A DNA stretch of 64,000 nt from CAWAQA01 sp963784065 (GCA_963784065.1 CAWAQA010000002.1:186001-250000), one strand, 5' to 3'. Counted from the stretch's first letter, positions 27,154 to 36,318 are shown. The notes: generated from the letters alone by a model not told the origin. Program-made: numbers and translations.

Positions 27154-28023
27154 TCATCCGGCGATCTTCCGCGCGACCTCGAAGAGACCGGGCGCGTGAA
27201 GATCGAGCTTCTCGATCGCCCGCGCATCCATCCCGAACTGGACGATGAGCGGGTCGGTTAACGGGTCGAACGCATCCACCGGGCAGCCGAACCCGTAGCG
27301 GTGCGCGAGGCGGTTCGCGACGTAGGCGACCGTGGCCGCCGCCCGGCGCTGGTTCGCGCCCGAGGGGTCGTGGTGCCAGACAATCGGGTCGAACAGGCTG
27401 TGCGGCATGCCCCACTGTTCGAGCACGTTCCCGCCGATGGACGCGTGCTTTTCCTCGAGGATCGTCGCCGTCTCTTCTTCGGTCGGCGTGAGCACGCCGA
27501 ATTGCTGGCAGTCGCGCGCGAGCTTCAGGATGACGAGCTTGCCGATGTCGTGCAGCAGCCCGTAGAGGAACGCCTCGTCGGGGGACTCATCGGCGCGGTC
27601 GGCCAGCAGCCATGCCAGGTAAGCGGTGCCGATGCTGTGATCGATGTGGTCGCGCCCGTGCCGGCCGTAAATCTTCGGGTCGGCTGACAGCGAGCTGAGG
27701 CACGCGGCGGTGACGACGTTTCGCACCGGCCCGGTCCCCATGCGGACGACCGCTTCGCCGATCGAGGTGATTTCCGTCGCCGGCGCGCTGAACGCGGAGT
27801 TCGCGAGCTGGATGACGCGTGTCGCGAGCACCGGGTCCTTGGAGACCACGTTGGTGATGCGCGTCGCCGAGACATCCGGGTCGAGCGCCAGGTCCACGAC
27901 GTGGCTGGCCATGGCCGGCAGCATGGGGATCGCCGTGTCGGCAGACTCCTCCCACTGGCCGGATCGCACCCAGTCAACCCAGGTCACCACGACGGCGGGG
28001 CTCGACGAACGACTCATGGTCAT
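27154..28023 (-). CDS. HDOD domain signalling protein
   Basis: 289 residues from ATG 28023 (28017 also possible). One HDOD domain spans about residues 25-230: PMLPAMASHVVDLALDPDVS, VSKDPVLATRVIQLANSAFS, ITSIGEAVVRMGTGPVRNVV and the HD-like GLLHDIGKLVILKL. HDOD proteins are regulatory relatives of HD phosphohydrolases, usually lacking full metal sites, and act in chemotaxis, motility or c-di-GMP-linked control. No output domain is attached. Convergent with the GNAT gene. Confidence 0.88.
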   Translation of the reverse strand: MTMSRSSSPAVVVTWVDWVRSGQWEESADTAIPMLPAMASHVVDLALDPDVSATRITNVVSKDPVLATRVIQLANSAFSAPATEITSIGEAVVRMGTGPVRNVVTAACLSSLSADPKIYGRHGRDHIDHSIGTAYLAWLLADRADESPDEAFLYGLLHDIGKLVILKLARDCQQFGVLTPTEEETATILEEKHASIGGNVLEQWGMPHSLFDPIVWHHDPSGANQRRAAATVAYVANRLAHRYGFGCPVDAFDPLTDPLIVQFGMDARAIEKLDLHAPGLFEVARKIAG

Positions 28024-28238
28024 GCAATCGGCCCTCGGCAGCTTTCCTTGAACCGGTCGCCGCGTCGGGCTCCGGGCTCCGGGCTCCAGGCTTCGCGCCG
28101 CGGTCGAAACCCGGGACTGCGCCAGACTCGAGACCGGCGCCTTTTACACAAATGCCCGCCGTTGCAGCACGACAAAGCGAGTCCGAGCCTGAAGGCCGGC
28201 CCCGAAGCGGCTGGAGGCCGAGGCGTGCGAGCGCGGCG

Positions 28239-28247
28239 TGCTAGCAT
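28239..28247 (+). promoter_or_regulatory. candidate extended -10 element (TGCTAGCAT)
   Basis: In the 294-base gap before 28318 and 70 bases from the start. Same TGCTAnnAT form as at 650 and 24943. The gap also has a GGGCTCCGGGCTCCGGGC run (28063-28082), otherwise nothing recognisable. Confidence 0.25.
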
Positions 28248-28317
28248 CCGCCTGGACGAGGGAAAGCAGATTCGTGAGGCGCGATTGTTTCCGTCAGTTT
28301 GAAGACCGGGAACGCCG

Positions 28318-29127
28318 ATGAGACGCGGCGTGCTCTCGATGCGGCTTTTTTGTGGCTCGGCGCTCGCCCTGATCCTGCTGCAGGCGTGCAGTGCCTCAGA
28401 GCCCGTGCAGCAGGCGCAGGCGCCGCCAGAGCCGGTCGTGTACGGCTACGAGGTGGTGCACGAATATCCGCACGACCCCGAGGCGTTCACGCAGGGCCTG
28501 ATCTTTCGCGACGGCTTCCTCTACGAGAGCACCGGGCAGACCGGCCGCTCGTCTGTGCGCAAGGTCAAGCTCGAGACGGGAGAGGTCGTCCAGCGCCACA
28601 TGCTGGCCAACGAGTACTTCGGAGAGGGGCTGACCGACTGGGGCGCGCAGCTGATTCAACTCAGCTGGGTGAGCAACGTTGCCTTTGTCTACGATCTCGC
28701 CACGTTCAAGGAGGTCGGCCGGTTGCCGTACGCGGGCGAAGGATGGGGCCTGACGCAGGATGGCACACGCCTGATCATGAGCGATGGGACGCCGAACGTG
28801 CGATTCCTCGATCCCGTCACCTTCAACGAGCACTCCCGGATGAATGTCCGCGACCATAACGGCTCGGTAGACGACCTCAACGAGCTCGAGTTCGTCAAGG
28901 GCTCGATCTATGCGAACGTCTGGCTCACCGAGCGCATCGCGGTCATCGCCCCCGACACCGGCCTCGTCACGGCGTGGGTGGATCTGGCGGGGCTGCGGCC
29001 GCGACAGGGAGCGCCTGGAGACGACGTGCTGAACGGCATCGCCTATGACGCGGCGGGAGATCGTCTGTTCGTGACCGGCAAGCTGTGGCCGAAGCTGTTC
29101 GAAATCCGGCTGAAGGCCCGGCCATGA
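28318..29127 (+). CDS. Glutaminyl-peptide cyclotransferase, lipoprotein
   Basis: Forms N-terminal pyroglutamate on peptides. 269 residues; an N-terminal lipobox (LILLQAC) tethers it to a membrane. It is the five-bladed propeller type (glutamine cyclotransferase family): HDPEAFTQGLIFRDGFLYES near the start, YFGEGLTDWGAQLIQLSW, GEGWGLTQDGTRLIMSDG, DLNELEFVKGSIYANVW, and VLNGIAYDAAGDRLFVTGK with the closing WPKLFEI. These blocks include the conserved Glu and Trp residues of the active centre. The stop overlaps the next start (ATGA), so it is translationally coupled to the macro-domain gene. Confidence 0.92.
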   Translation: MRRGVLSMRLFCGSALALILLQACSASEPVQQAQAPPEPVVYGYEVVHEYPHDPEAFTQGLIFRDGFLYESTGQTGRSSVRKVKLETGEVVQRHMLANEYFGEGLTDWGAQLIQLSWVSNVAFVYDLATFKEVGRLPYAGEGWGLTQDGTRLIMSDGTPNVRFLDPVTFNEHSRMNVRDHNGSVDDLNELEFVKGSIYANVWLTERIAVIAPDTGLVTAWVDLAGLRPRQGAPGDDVLNGIAYDAAGDRLFVTGKLWPKLFEIRLKARP

Positions 29128-29633
29128 CGGCGCGCCTGCGCGCCGTCCTGGCGGACATCACCACCCTGCAGGTCGACGCCATCGTCAATGCCGCCAACGC
29201 GTCGCTGCTCGGCGGGGGCGGCGTGGACGGTGCGATTCACCACGCGGCGGGGGCGGATCTCCTCGTCGCGTGCCGCGCCCTCGGCGGGTGCGAGACCGGG
29301 GACGCCAAGATGACCTCCGGCTTCCGGCTGAAGGCCCGCTATATCATTCACGCGGTCGGACCTGTGTGGCGCGGCGGGACCGACGGAGAGCCGGACCTGC
29401 TGGCCTCCTGCTACCGGCGGGCGCTTGCCCTGGCCAGCGGCGAAGGGCTGCGCTCCATCGCGTTTCCGTCGATCAGCACGGGTGTCTACGGTTACCCGAT
29501 CGAACGCGCCGCACCGCTGGCGGTCGCGACCGTGCGCGAGTACGCCGGGGGACGCACGTCGATCGAGGACGTGATCTTCTGCTGCTTTTCGCAGTCCGAT
29601 CTGGGCGTTTACGAGCGCGAACTGTCCGAGTAG
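29124..29633 (+). CDS. Macro domain protein (O-acetyl-ADP-ribose deacetylase type)
   Basis: 169 residues; ATG 29124 overlaps the previous stop by four bases. A single macro domain (YmdB/MacroD-like) binds and hydrolyses ADP-ribose derivatives: DITTLQVDAIVNAANASLLG with the catalytic Asn/Asp region, GGGGVDGAIHHAAG, YIIHAVGPVW, and SIAFPSISTGVYGYPIERAA as the phosphate loop. No signal peptide, so cytoplasmic, although it is coupled to a lipoprotein gene. Confidence 0.93.
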   Translation: MTARLRAVLADITTLQVDAIVNAANASLLGGGGVDGAIHHAAGADLLVACRALGGCETGDAKMTSGFRLKARYIIHAVGPVWRGGTDGEPDLLASCYRRALALASGEGLRSIAFPSISTGVYGYPIERAAPLAVATVREYAGGRTSIEDVIFCCFSQSDLGVYERELSE

Positions 29634-29642
29634 GATCTGGCC

Positions 29643-30425
29643 GTGAGCAGAACTGCTTTTATTGGTTCCGTCGCCGTGGCGCTGGCTGCCGGCGCGGGCG
29701 TCACCATTTACCTGATGCAACCGGATCGCCGGGAGGCGGCACCGGTGGCTGCCGTCACACCCGCACCGGCGCCGCCGGTGGTGCGCGAGGGTCCGGCGCC
29801 TGCACCGCTGCCGGCGGAACCTGCGCGGCCCGCACGCCGGGCGGCGGCGCCGCCGCCCGCAGCCGCGCCAGCACCGGCTCCCGCTCCCGTCGAGGCGGCC
29901 CCGGACGTCGGCACGTTACGGATTGAGGCCGACGTCCCCGGTGCGCAGGTGTTTCTCGATCGTCAGTTCATCGGCGCGGCTCCTGTCGTCGCCGAGAACG
30001 TCAAGCCGGGCACGCACCAGCTGAATGTGTCGGCGGAAGGGTTCGAGAGCTTCGCGCAGGCCATCGAGGTCGAACCAGGGTCGCGCGACATCGCGGTGAA
30101 GTTCAGGGAGGTGCGCCTCGATGCACGGGTGGACGTGATCCACAAGCACGGCATCGGATCGTGCCGCGGCCGCCTGGTCGCGACCGCGCAGGGCATCCGC
30201 TACGAGACCGCCGACAAGGATGACCAGTTCACGACGGCGCTGCTCGACCTCGACGCGTTCCAGGTTGATTACCTGGAGAAGAACCTGCGCCTGAAGTTGC
30301 GGCGGGGCAAGCAGTTCAACTTCACCGACCCCGAGGGCAACGCCGATCGGTTGTTCGTGTTCCACCGCGACGTCGAGAAGGCGCGGGAGCGTCTTCGCCG
30401 CGGTGACCAGCCGGCGGGGGAGTGA
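29643..30425 (+). CDS. PEGA domain protein with membrane anchor
   Basis: 260 residues from GTG 29643, nine bases after the macro gene. N-terminal membrane helix (TAFIGSVAVALAAGAGVTIYL), then a Pro/Ala-rich linker (about 30-90), then a PEGA beta-sandwich (TLRIEADVPGAQVFLDRQF ... VKPGTHQLNVSAEGFE, about 95-155). A C-terminal domain of unknown type follows (CRGRLVATAQGIRYETADKD ... KQFNFTDPEGNADRLFVFH), resembling a PH-like or GRAM-like strand pattern. PEGA domains are usually surface binding modules. Confidence 0.8.
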   Translation: MSRTAFIGSVAVALAAGAGVTIYLMQPDRREAAPVAAVTPAPAPPVVREGPAPAPLPAEPARPARRAAAPPPAAAPAPAPAPVEAAPDVGTLRIEADVPGAQVFLDRQFIGAAPVVAENVKPGTHQLNVSAEGFESFAQAIEVEPGSRDIAVKFREVRLDARVDVIHKHGIGSCRGRLVATAQGIRYETADKDDQFTTALLDLDAFQVDYLEKNLRLKLRRGKQFNFTDPEGNADRLFVFHRDVEKARERLRRGDQPAGE

Positions 30426-30454
30426 CCCCGACGCTCGGGCATTTCCACGGCCAC

Positions 30455-30530
30455 GCCGCACAGAGTCACAGAGCCCCCTAGCCTCTGTGCCTCGGCAGTC
30501 TCTGTGCTTCGGCGTCTCTGTGGTCGGTGG
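30455..30530. repeat. Family-G repeat (CACAGAG / CTCTGTG inverted words)
   Basis: CACAGAGTCACAGAG opposite CTCTGTGCCTC, CTCTGTGCTTC and CTCTGTGG: an imperfect inverted repeat in the convergent gap between the PEGA and peroxiredoxin genes. Same words as at 49971-50039. Confidence 0.65.
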
Positions 30531-30544
30531 AAGGGAGCGGCCGA

Positions 30545-31010
30545 TCAGGACCCCAGGGCCTCTGCTACGGCGTCGACGTGGCCATCGACTTTCACGTTGT
30601 CCCAGCGCTGCACGACTTTCCCGTCGGGACCGATGAGATACGTGGTCCGCGCGATGCCCATGTACGTGCGCCCGTAGCGTGACTTCTCCTGCCACACGCC
30701 GTACTTCTCGGCAATTGCGTGGTCCGCGTCCGCCAGCAGCGGGAATGTGAGGCCGTGCTTCTGCTGCGAACTTGGCCTTGCTTGCCTCGTCCAGGATGCT
30801 GACGCCGAGAACGGCCGCCTTGCTCGGCTTGAGCTGCGGCAGAGCCGCCTGGAATTCGCACGATTCCTTGGTACACCCCGGAGTGTCGTCCTTGGGGTAG
30901 AAGTAGAGAACGACGGGACGTCCTGCGTAGTCCGCCAGCGTGTGGGTCTTGCCGTGCTGGTCCTTGAGGGAGAATGCTGGAGCCTTGCGCCCGGCATCGA
31001 TGAGAGGCAT
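30545..31010 (-). CDS. bcp: Peroxiredoxin of the BCP/PrxQ type, one frameshift
   Basis: Thiol peroxidase, about 154 residues after repair. ATG 31010 (MPLIDAGRKAPAFSL) is the family-like start; an in-frame ATG at 31025 adds five residues. Peroxidatic and resolving cysteines lie in DDTPGCTKESCEF (five apart, the BCP pattern). Frame is lost at about 30755-30768: SKAKFA should run into KHGLTFPLLADADHAIAEKYGVW. One base must be removed. The C-terminal half (YMGIARTTYLIGPDGKVVQRW) is intact. The start abuts the divergent malonyl-CoA synthetase gene. Confidence 0.9.
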
Positions 31011-31025
31011 TGGTAGATTATCCAT

Positions 31026-32503
31026 ATGAACGACTCGCGTGTCGCCATCGTTGACGCGACCGGAACGTATGTCCTACGGCGCGCTCGACGCCGCCGTCTG
31101 GCGCGTCGCGGAGCGGCTGCTCGGAGAAGACGACGACCTCCGGCAGGCACGCGTGGCGTTCCTGGTGTCGCCGGGCTTCGAGTACGTGGCCATCCAGCGC
31201 GGCATCTGGCGCGCCGGCGGCGTGGCGGTGCCCCTGGCCATCTCGCACCCGCCGGCGGAGCTCGATTACGTCATCCGCGACTCGGCTGCGTCGATCGTGG
31301 TTGCCGGCGCGGCCTTTGTCGAGACGCTGGAGCCGCTGGCCTTCGCGGCGGGCGTGCGCTTCGCGATCACAACCGACCTCCTGAGCGCGGCCGACGAAAC
31401 GGACCTGCGGGTGCTGCCGCGGACGCTGCCGCATCTGGGCGCGACGCGCCGGGCGATGATCGTCTATACGAGCGGCACCACGGGGCGTCCCAAGGGCGTG
31501 GTGTCGACGCACGCGAATATCGGGGCGCAGGTGGCGTCGCTGGTGGAGGCCTGGGAATGGACGCCGTCCGATCGCGTGTTGCTGGTGCTGCCGATGCATC
31601 ACGTGCACGGGATCATCAACGGGCTCGGGTGCGCGCTGGCGGTCAACGCCACGTGCGAGTTCATGCCGTTCGAGGCGCGCAAGCGTCTGGCAGCGGCTGG
31701 CTTCCGGTGAGATCACGGTGTTCACGGCCGTGCCGACGATGTACCACCGGCTGATCGCGGCGTGGGAACAGGCGCCCGCGGACGTGAAGGAGGCGTGGTC
31801 TCCGGATCGGGTGCGCTGCGGCTGATGATGTCCGGCTCGGCGGCGCTGCCGGTGCAGATTCTCGAGCGATGGCTGGAGATCACCGGCCATGTGCTCCTCG
31901 AACGTTACGGCATGACCGAGCTCGGAATGGCGCTGGCGAATCCGCTCCGCGGACAAGCGCCGTGCCGGTTCGGTCGGGCGGGTGCTCCCGGGCGTTGAGG
32001 TCCGCCTGGTGAGCGACGAGGGCGTGCCCGTGGTCGCCGGCACGCCCGGCGAGCTCGAAGTGCGAGGTGCGAACGTGTTCCTCGAGTACTGGGAGCGGCC
32101 GGAGGAGACGAGCCACGCCTTTCGCGACGGGTGGTTCCGCACGGGCGACGTCGCGGTTCTCGAGCAGGGCGCGTACCGCATGCTCGGCCGCACCAGCGTG
32201 GACATCATCAAGACCGGCGGCTACAAGGTGTCGGCGCTCGAGATCGAGGAAGTGCTGCGCATGCACCCGGCGATTGCCGAGTGCGCCGTGGTCGGCGTGA
32301 GCGATCCGGAGTGGGGCGAGCGCGTGTCGGCGGCGGTGGAACTGCGTCCGATGATGGCGCTCTCGCTCGAAGAACTGCAGGCCTGGGCGAAGGCGCAGCT
32401 CGCGCCCTACAAGTTGCCGCGCGCGCTGGAGGTGGTGAAGGTGCTGCCGCGCAACGCGATGGGCAAAGTGGTCAAGCCGGATGTCGCGACGCTGTTCAGC
32501 TGA
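31026..32503 (+). CDS. Malonyl-CoA synthetase-like AMP-forming ligase (ACSF3/MatB group), frameshifted
   Basis: Acyl-adenylate-forming enzyme, about 490 residues, in at least four frame segments (breaks near 31068, 31692, 31795 and 31970). Read across the breaks it follows ACSF3/malonyl-CoA synthetase: RGIWRAGGVAVPLAISHPPA, the P-loop IVYTSGTTGRPKGV, VLPMHHVHGIINGL, MSGSAALPVQILERW, ERYGMTELGMAL, WFRTGDVAV, GRTSVDIIKTGGYKVSALEI and the adenylation Lys in PRNAMGKVVK. It would activate malonate or methylmalonate with CoA. Malonyl-CoA decarboxylase lies at 41480. Three breaks fit +1; the one near 31795 fits -1 or +2. Such density in a near-perfect family match suggests sequence errors. Confidence 0.82.
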
Positions 32504-32537
32504 GGTCGGCGCGCCTCTCCATCGCCAGCGCCAGCCT

Positions 32538-33348
32538 TCAGTGTGTCAGCGCGTAGAGCAGCGCGTTGATGCCGAGCGAGTAGCCCGGGACCGAGAAGTT
32601 GTAGAAGTACTCCGGGTCTTCCGCCTTCGCGCTCCCACGAGTCGCCGATGTCGGTGTTGTGCGTCATGAGCACCATGCACGTTGCCGTGCTTGTCGATGA
32701 TGGCGCGCGCGTGCGGAATGGCGCTGTCGGCGCCGCGCTCCGAGGTGCCGCCGGTGCCGCGCCAGAAGCCGATCGACGAGATCTGCGGCATCTGACGGAT
32801 CTCGAACTGCGTGCGGAAGAGCGGGTGGTCGAGCGGCAGGTCGACAATCGGGTACTCGCTCGGCGGCAGGACCTGGCGGATCTGCGCCGACCCAGTAGTT
32901 CCACGCGTAGCTGCCCCAGAAGTCATCGGCCCAGAGGAAGCCGCCCTTCTGCAGGTACGTGCGGAGCGCGACGGCCTCCTCCTCGGTGAAGGTGGCCGTC
33001 CCGACCTCCGTCATCATGATGAACGGGACACTCGAACAGTTCGCTTGTCGGTCAGCCGGACGACCAGGTGGTTGGGATTGCCCGGCGTCGTCGCGGCTGA
33101 TCCGCGTCATCGTGAGCTCGCTGAGGCGGGTGGAGAAATTGATGTCGGCCTGCGGATAGTCGACGCTCCAGCTGCCGCCGTCGCCGTTGAAACCGCTGCG
33201 AAACGCGACGCGGCAGAAGTTGAATCGCGCCGTCGAAGCTGTCGGGCGTGGGCAGGCGGATCCCGTAACGCCGGAACTGCGCCTCGACCGTCACCGCCGC
33301 GAGGACCGCCGCGGCGACGAGGAAGCCGGTCAGTAGTCGCCGGGACAT
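32538..33348 (-). CDS. DUF4159 domain protein (paralogue 2), heavily frameshifted
   Basis: Signal peptide MSRRLLTGFLVAAAVLAAV ends near VEAQ (ATG 33348). The rest is readable only by switching frames about five times: LPTPDSFDGAI, then SELTMTRISRDDAG, then FIMMTEVGTATFTEEEAVAL and LQKGGFLWADDFWGSYAWNY, then VLPPSEYPIVDLPLDHPLFR, then NTDIGDSWEREG and the tail to the stop at 32538. The blocks align one-for-one with paralogue 1. It is either a pseudogene or, more likely given the pattern elsewhere, a poorly resolved consensus. Divergent from paralogue 3 with 58 bases between starts. Confidence 0.78.
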
Positions 33349-33406
33349 ACTCGGCAGAGTCTACTCCATCCGCTGCCGGGCGCACGGCTGCAGTAGACTG
33401 ATGTGG

Positions 33407-34230
33407 ATGAGAATCGCCGCTGCGGCGGCGCTCGGCGTGTCTGGCCCTGGCGGTGGCCGCGTCCGCTCAACAGGGCTTCCGCTTCCGCGAAGGCAGTCTG
33501 CCTCCGCGCTACGCGCCCGCACAGATGCCCGACGCCTCCTTCAGCATCTGCCGCCTCGCGTACCGCAGCGTGCGCTCCGAGCCGATGGGGATCGGCTGGC
33601 AGACCGACTACCCGTACGCCGAGATCAACCTGATGACGCGCGTCTCGGAGCTGACCAAGACACGCATCAGCCGCGACGACGAGGGCCGCCCCAACTCGTA
33701 CGTCGTCCGCCTGACCGACGACACGCTCTTCAACTGTCCCTTCATCGTCGCCTCCGACGTCGGCACCATCGGCTTCCAGTCGGAGGAGCTCGGCCGGCTG
33801 CGCACCTATCTGCTGAAGGGCGGCTTTCTCTGGGTGGACGACTTCTGGGGGACGCAGGCGTGGCGGCAGTGGTCGAACGAGATCGCGCGCGTGCTGCCGC
33901 CCGATCGAGTACCCGATCGTCGACGTGCCGCCCGACGACCCGGTGCTCCGCAGCATGTTCGAGGTGAAGCAGATCCCGCAGATCACCAACATCCAGTTCT
34001 GGCGCGGCGTGTCGGGATCGACGACGTCGGAACGCGGTTCCGACAGCGCGGAGGTCCACCTGCGCGCGATCCGCGACGCGAAAGGGCGCATCATGGTGCT
34101 GATGTCGCACAACACCGACGTCGCCGATTCATGGGAACGTGAAGGGGAGGACCCGGGCTTCTTCTACCAGTTCTCGCCGGACGGATACGCCCTCGGCATC
34201 GACGTACTCCTGCACGTCCTCACGCATTGA
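33407..34230 (+). CDS. DUF4159 domain protein (paralogue 3), two frameshifts
   Basis: About 274 residues. ATG 33407 (MRIAAAAALG) starts a signal peptide ending ASAQQ; ATG 33401 is in the same frame. Frame shifts at about 33435 (Val-Ser to Ala-Leu-Ala-Val) and about 33908 (CTGCCGCCCGATCGAG), each cured by removing one base. DUF4159 blocks are IGWQTDYPYAEINLMTRV, LLKGGFLWVDDFWGTQAW, DDPVLRSMFEVKQIPQI and GRIMVLMSHNTDVADSWERE, ending in LGIDVLLHVLTH. Function unknown; the divergent pair suggests a local duplication. Confidence 0.85.
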
Positions 34231-34252
34231 TCGTCCGGCTTCAGCCGGAAGT
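34231..34252. repeat. Family-B palindrome in a convergent gap, providing a stop codon
   Basis: GTCCGGCTTCAGCCGGAAG; on the minus strand its TGA (34241-34243) ends the nuclease-fold lipoprotein gene. It is the only sequence between two convergent genes. Confidence 0.8.
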
Positions 34253-35068
34253 CTTGAACACGACTCCCAGCACCGGGTGGTGATCGGATCCGTAGCGGTC
34301 CGGGATGACGCGCCGGCGTGCGGTCCACCCGTCGGGTAAATCGAAGAACAGGTGATCGAGCACGAGGCGGTCCCGAAAGGTCGGGTGCATGTCACTCGGT
34401 GTGTCGGGGAAGCGCTCGGCGAGCAGGTGCCATGCTGGCTCGGCCGGCCCCAGCAGCGTGTTGAGATCCCCGCCGAGGATCCCGGGGCCGTCGGGAAGCG
34501 CCCGCAGCAGCGCTTCCGCCTGCCGACCGCGCGCCCTGTCGCTGAACACGCCGCCGCGCAGCCAGCTCACGCGGTTCTCGAAGTGGGTCGAGATCACGAA
34601 AAGCGAATGGCCGAGGACCGTGATCATCGCGACCGCCGCCATCCGCGGCTGCCGCTCCCGCGGCAGCGGAATCGCGCGTGTCTCCCGGAGCGGTTGGGTG
34701 GAGACGATGGCGACGCCGCGGATGCGGCCGTCGAACTCGTACACGGGAACGACGAACGCGTGAAGACCGCGGGTCTTCGCCAGTTCGTCGGCGTCCACCC
34801 CGACGCCGCTGACGGCTTCCTGCAGCAGGAGCACGTAGTTCGACGGCGGAGCGCCGGTGAGGTGTCCGGATGCGAGATCGGCCGCCAGCCGCGGGAGGTC
34901 GCCGCGGCCGGCGTTCATGTTCCACGTGATGACGGCGAGATCCGCCGGCGTCGTGGATTCAGCAGGGATGTCGATCCGGGTCCTGGCGCAGCCGGTCGCA
35001 ACGAGCAGCGCCAGGAAATATAGGCCGGCTAAAGCCGGCGCCCACGACAGTCGGCGTAGGTTCGACAC
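34241..35068 (-). CDS. Endonuclease/exonuclease/phosphatase family lipoprotein
   Basis: 275 residues from GTG 35068; an ATG at 35113 would add 15 residues made wholly by a family-A palindrome, so I prefer the GTG. A lipobox ends the leader (ALLVATGC). The EEP fold is shown by ITWNMNAGRG, the catalytic Glu in LLLQEAVSG, VISTHFENR, ILGGDLNTLL and the final SDHHPVLG. It is a Mg-dependent phosphoesterase with unknown substrate, probably facing the periplasm. Repeats mark both ends: a family-A palindrome encodes WAPALAGL inside the leader, and a family-B palindrome encodes KTSG and the stop. Confidence 0.87.
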   Translation of the reverse strand: MSNLRRLSWAPALAGLYFLALLVATGCARTRIDIPAESTTPADLAVITWNMNAGRGDLPRLAADLASGHLTGAPPSNYVLLLQEAVSGVGVDADELAKTRGLHAFVVPVYEFDGRIRGVAIVSTQPLRETRAIPLPRERQPRMAAVAMITVLGHSLFVISTHFENRVSWLRGGVFSDRARGRQAEALLRALPDGPGILGGDLNTLLGPAEPAWHLLAERFPDTPSDMHPTFRDRLVLDHLFFDLPDGWTARRRVIPDRYGSDHHPVLGVVFKTSG

Positions 35069-35102
35069 ACGGCGTACGTAGGGGCCGGCTTTGGCCGGCC
35101 CA
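35021..35102. repeat. Two family-A palindromes at the start of the nuclease-fold gene
   Basis: Copies at 35021-35042 (within the signal-peptide coding part) and 35073-35102 (GTACGTAGGGGCCGGCT...), just upstream of the GTG start. Confidence 0.8.
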
Positions 35103-35118
35103 GGTGCGATCATCTATT

Positions 35119-36300
35119 TCATTTCAGGCGTGTCTCGGGGACGCTCGGCTTGGCGAATCTTGCGTTGTCGATCGGGACGTTCGGGCGCACGTCCTTCAAC
35201 TTGATCGTGGATTGCCCGTTCGTCCAGGTCATGATCCAGGCGAACGGTACCTTCACGCCGGCGACATCGCGGTAGTCCGAATAGTCGATCTGCACGGGCA
35301 CGGGACCGGCCGCCGTTTCCGTCCAGCGCACGAGCCGCTTCAACAGGCCGGCTTTGTCGAAGTGCAGGTTGACCGGCGACTGCCCGGGGTTGATGCCGCG
35401 AGCGATCTCGACCGGCTGGCCGTCGATATCGGCATACCCGACTTCCCACTGGGCGAACGCTTTCAGGAGCGCCGTCGGAAAGAACGCCATCGTGTCGACC
35501 CGCGAGCCGGTGAGGCTCCATCCGGTCAGCTCGATCAGCGGAATCGGCGTATCCGGCTGGTAGCGCCAGGCATTGCGGCCGTTGTGAATCATCATGAGGT
35601 CCATGGCGCCTGTCTCGACGATCATGGCGCGCTGATCCGGAGCCCGGACGAAGAACTCCATCGGCACTTCCTGATCGCTGGTTTCGAACCCCAGGTACGT
35701 CCCGCTCGCGACAAAGCTGTTGAGCGCCGCCAGCCGCTGCGTCCCCCCGATCGCGTCGATATACCGCGCCAGCATCTTCTCCGCCGGCGGCGCCGCCACA
35801 TCCGGGAAAAACTTGAACGACGATGGATCGTTGACGAGCTCGCCGTACTGGAGCCGGAGGCTCGGCGACCGTTCGGGCGACGGATCGCCGTTGTGACAGG
35901 TGAAGCACGTCACCCGCTGCTGTCCGCCGAAGTACATCTTGTTCAGCGAGTTCATCATCACGACCATCTGGCGCGCCCGCTGAATCCGGGGCGTCGGCAA
36001 GGCAAAGGCCTTGGTGTCGAAGGTGATCTTCGGGTCGTGGCAGCCGACGCAGTCCAGCAGCAGCGCCGAGGAGAACATCCCCATGGTGTCGTTGAACCGG
36101 TCTACGGGAATGCCCTTGAGGACCTGCACGTTCAGGTACACGTTCTCCGCCATCGGGGGCTGCGCCGCCGCCGGCCCCGCCGGCTGCTGCGCCGGGGCCG
36201 CGGGCTGCTGCGCCGGCACGGCCTGGCTTGCGGCAAACCCGACGCCCAGCAGGCAGACGAACATCAGGGCGATGGCGATCGGAATCCGTCTACGCGTCAT
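35119..36300 (-). CDS. Diheme cytochrome c related to the photosynthetic reaction-centre cytochrome
   Basis: 393 residues; signal peptide to about residue 29, then a Pro/Ala/Gln linker. The N-terminal half resembles reaction-centre cytochrome c subunits: AENVYLNVQVLKGIPVDRFN, DTMGMFSSALLLDCVGCH (heme 1 at Cys84-Cys87-His88) and RVTCFTCHNGDP (heme 2 at Cys132-Cys135-His136), only two of the usual four hemes. The C-terminal half (about 165-390) is a beta-rich domain (RLAALNSFVASGTYLGFE ... WTNGQSTIKLKDVRPN) like outer-membrane lipoprotein-sorting carriers. Such fusions are common in non-phototrophic Acidobacteriota. A periplasmic electron-transfer or metabolite-oxidation role is inferred. Confidence 0.88.
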   Translation of the reverse strand: MTRRRIPIAIALMFVCLLGVGFAASQAVPAQQPAAPAQQPAGPAAAQPPMAENVYLNVQVLKGIPVDRFNDTMGMFSSALLLDCVGCHDPKITFDTKAFALPTPRIQRARQMVVMMNSLNKMYFGGQQRVTCFTCHNGDPSPERSPSLRLQYGELVNDPSSFKFFPDVAAPPAEKMLARYIDAIGGTQRLAALNSFVASGTYLGFETSDQEVPMEFFVRAPDQRAMIVETGAMDLMMIHNGRNAWRYQPDTPIPLIELTGWSLTGSRVDTMAFFPTALLKAFAQWEVGYADIDGQPVEIARGINPGQSPVNLHFDKAGLLKRLVRWTETAAGPVPVQIDYSDYRDVAGVKVPFAWIMTWTNGQSTIKLKDVRPNVPIDNARFAKPSVPETRLK

Positions 36301-36318
36301 GCGTTCCTCTCTATGGAA

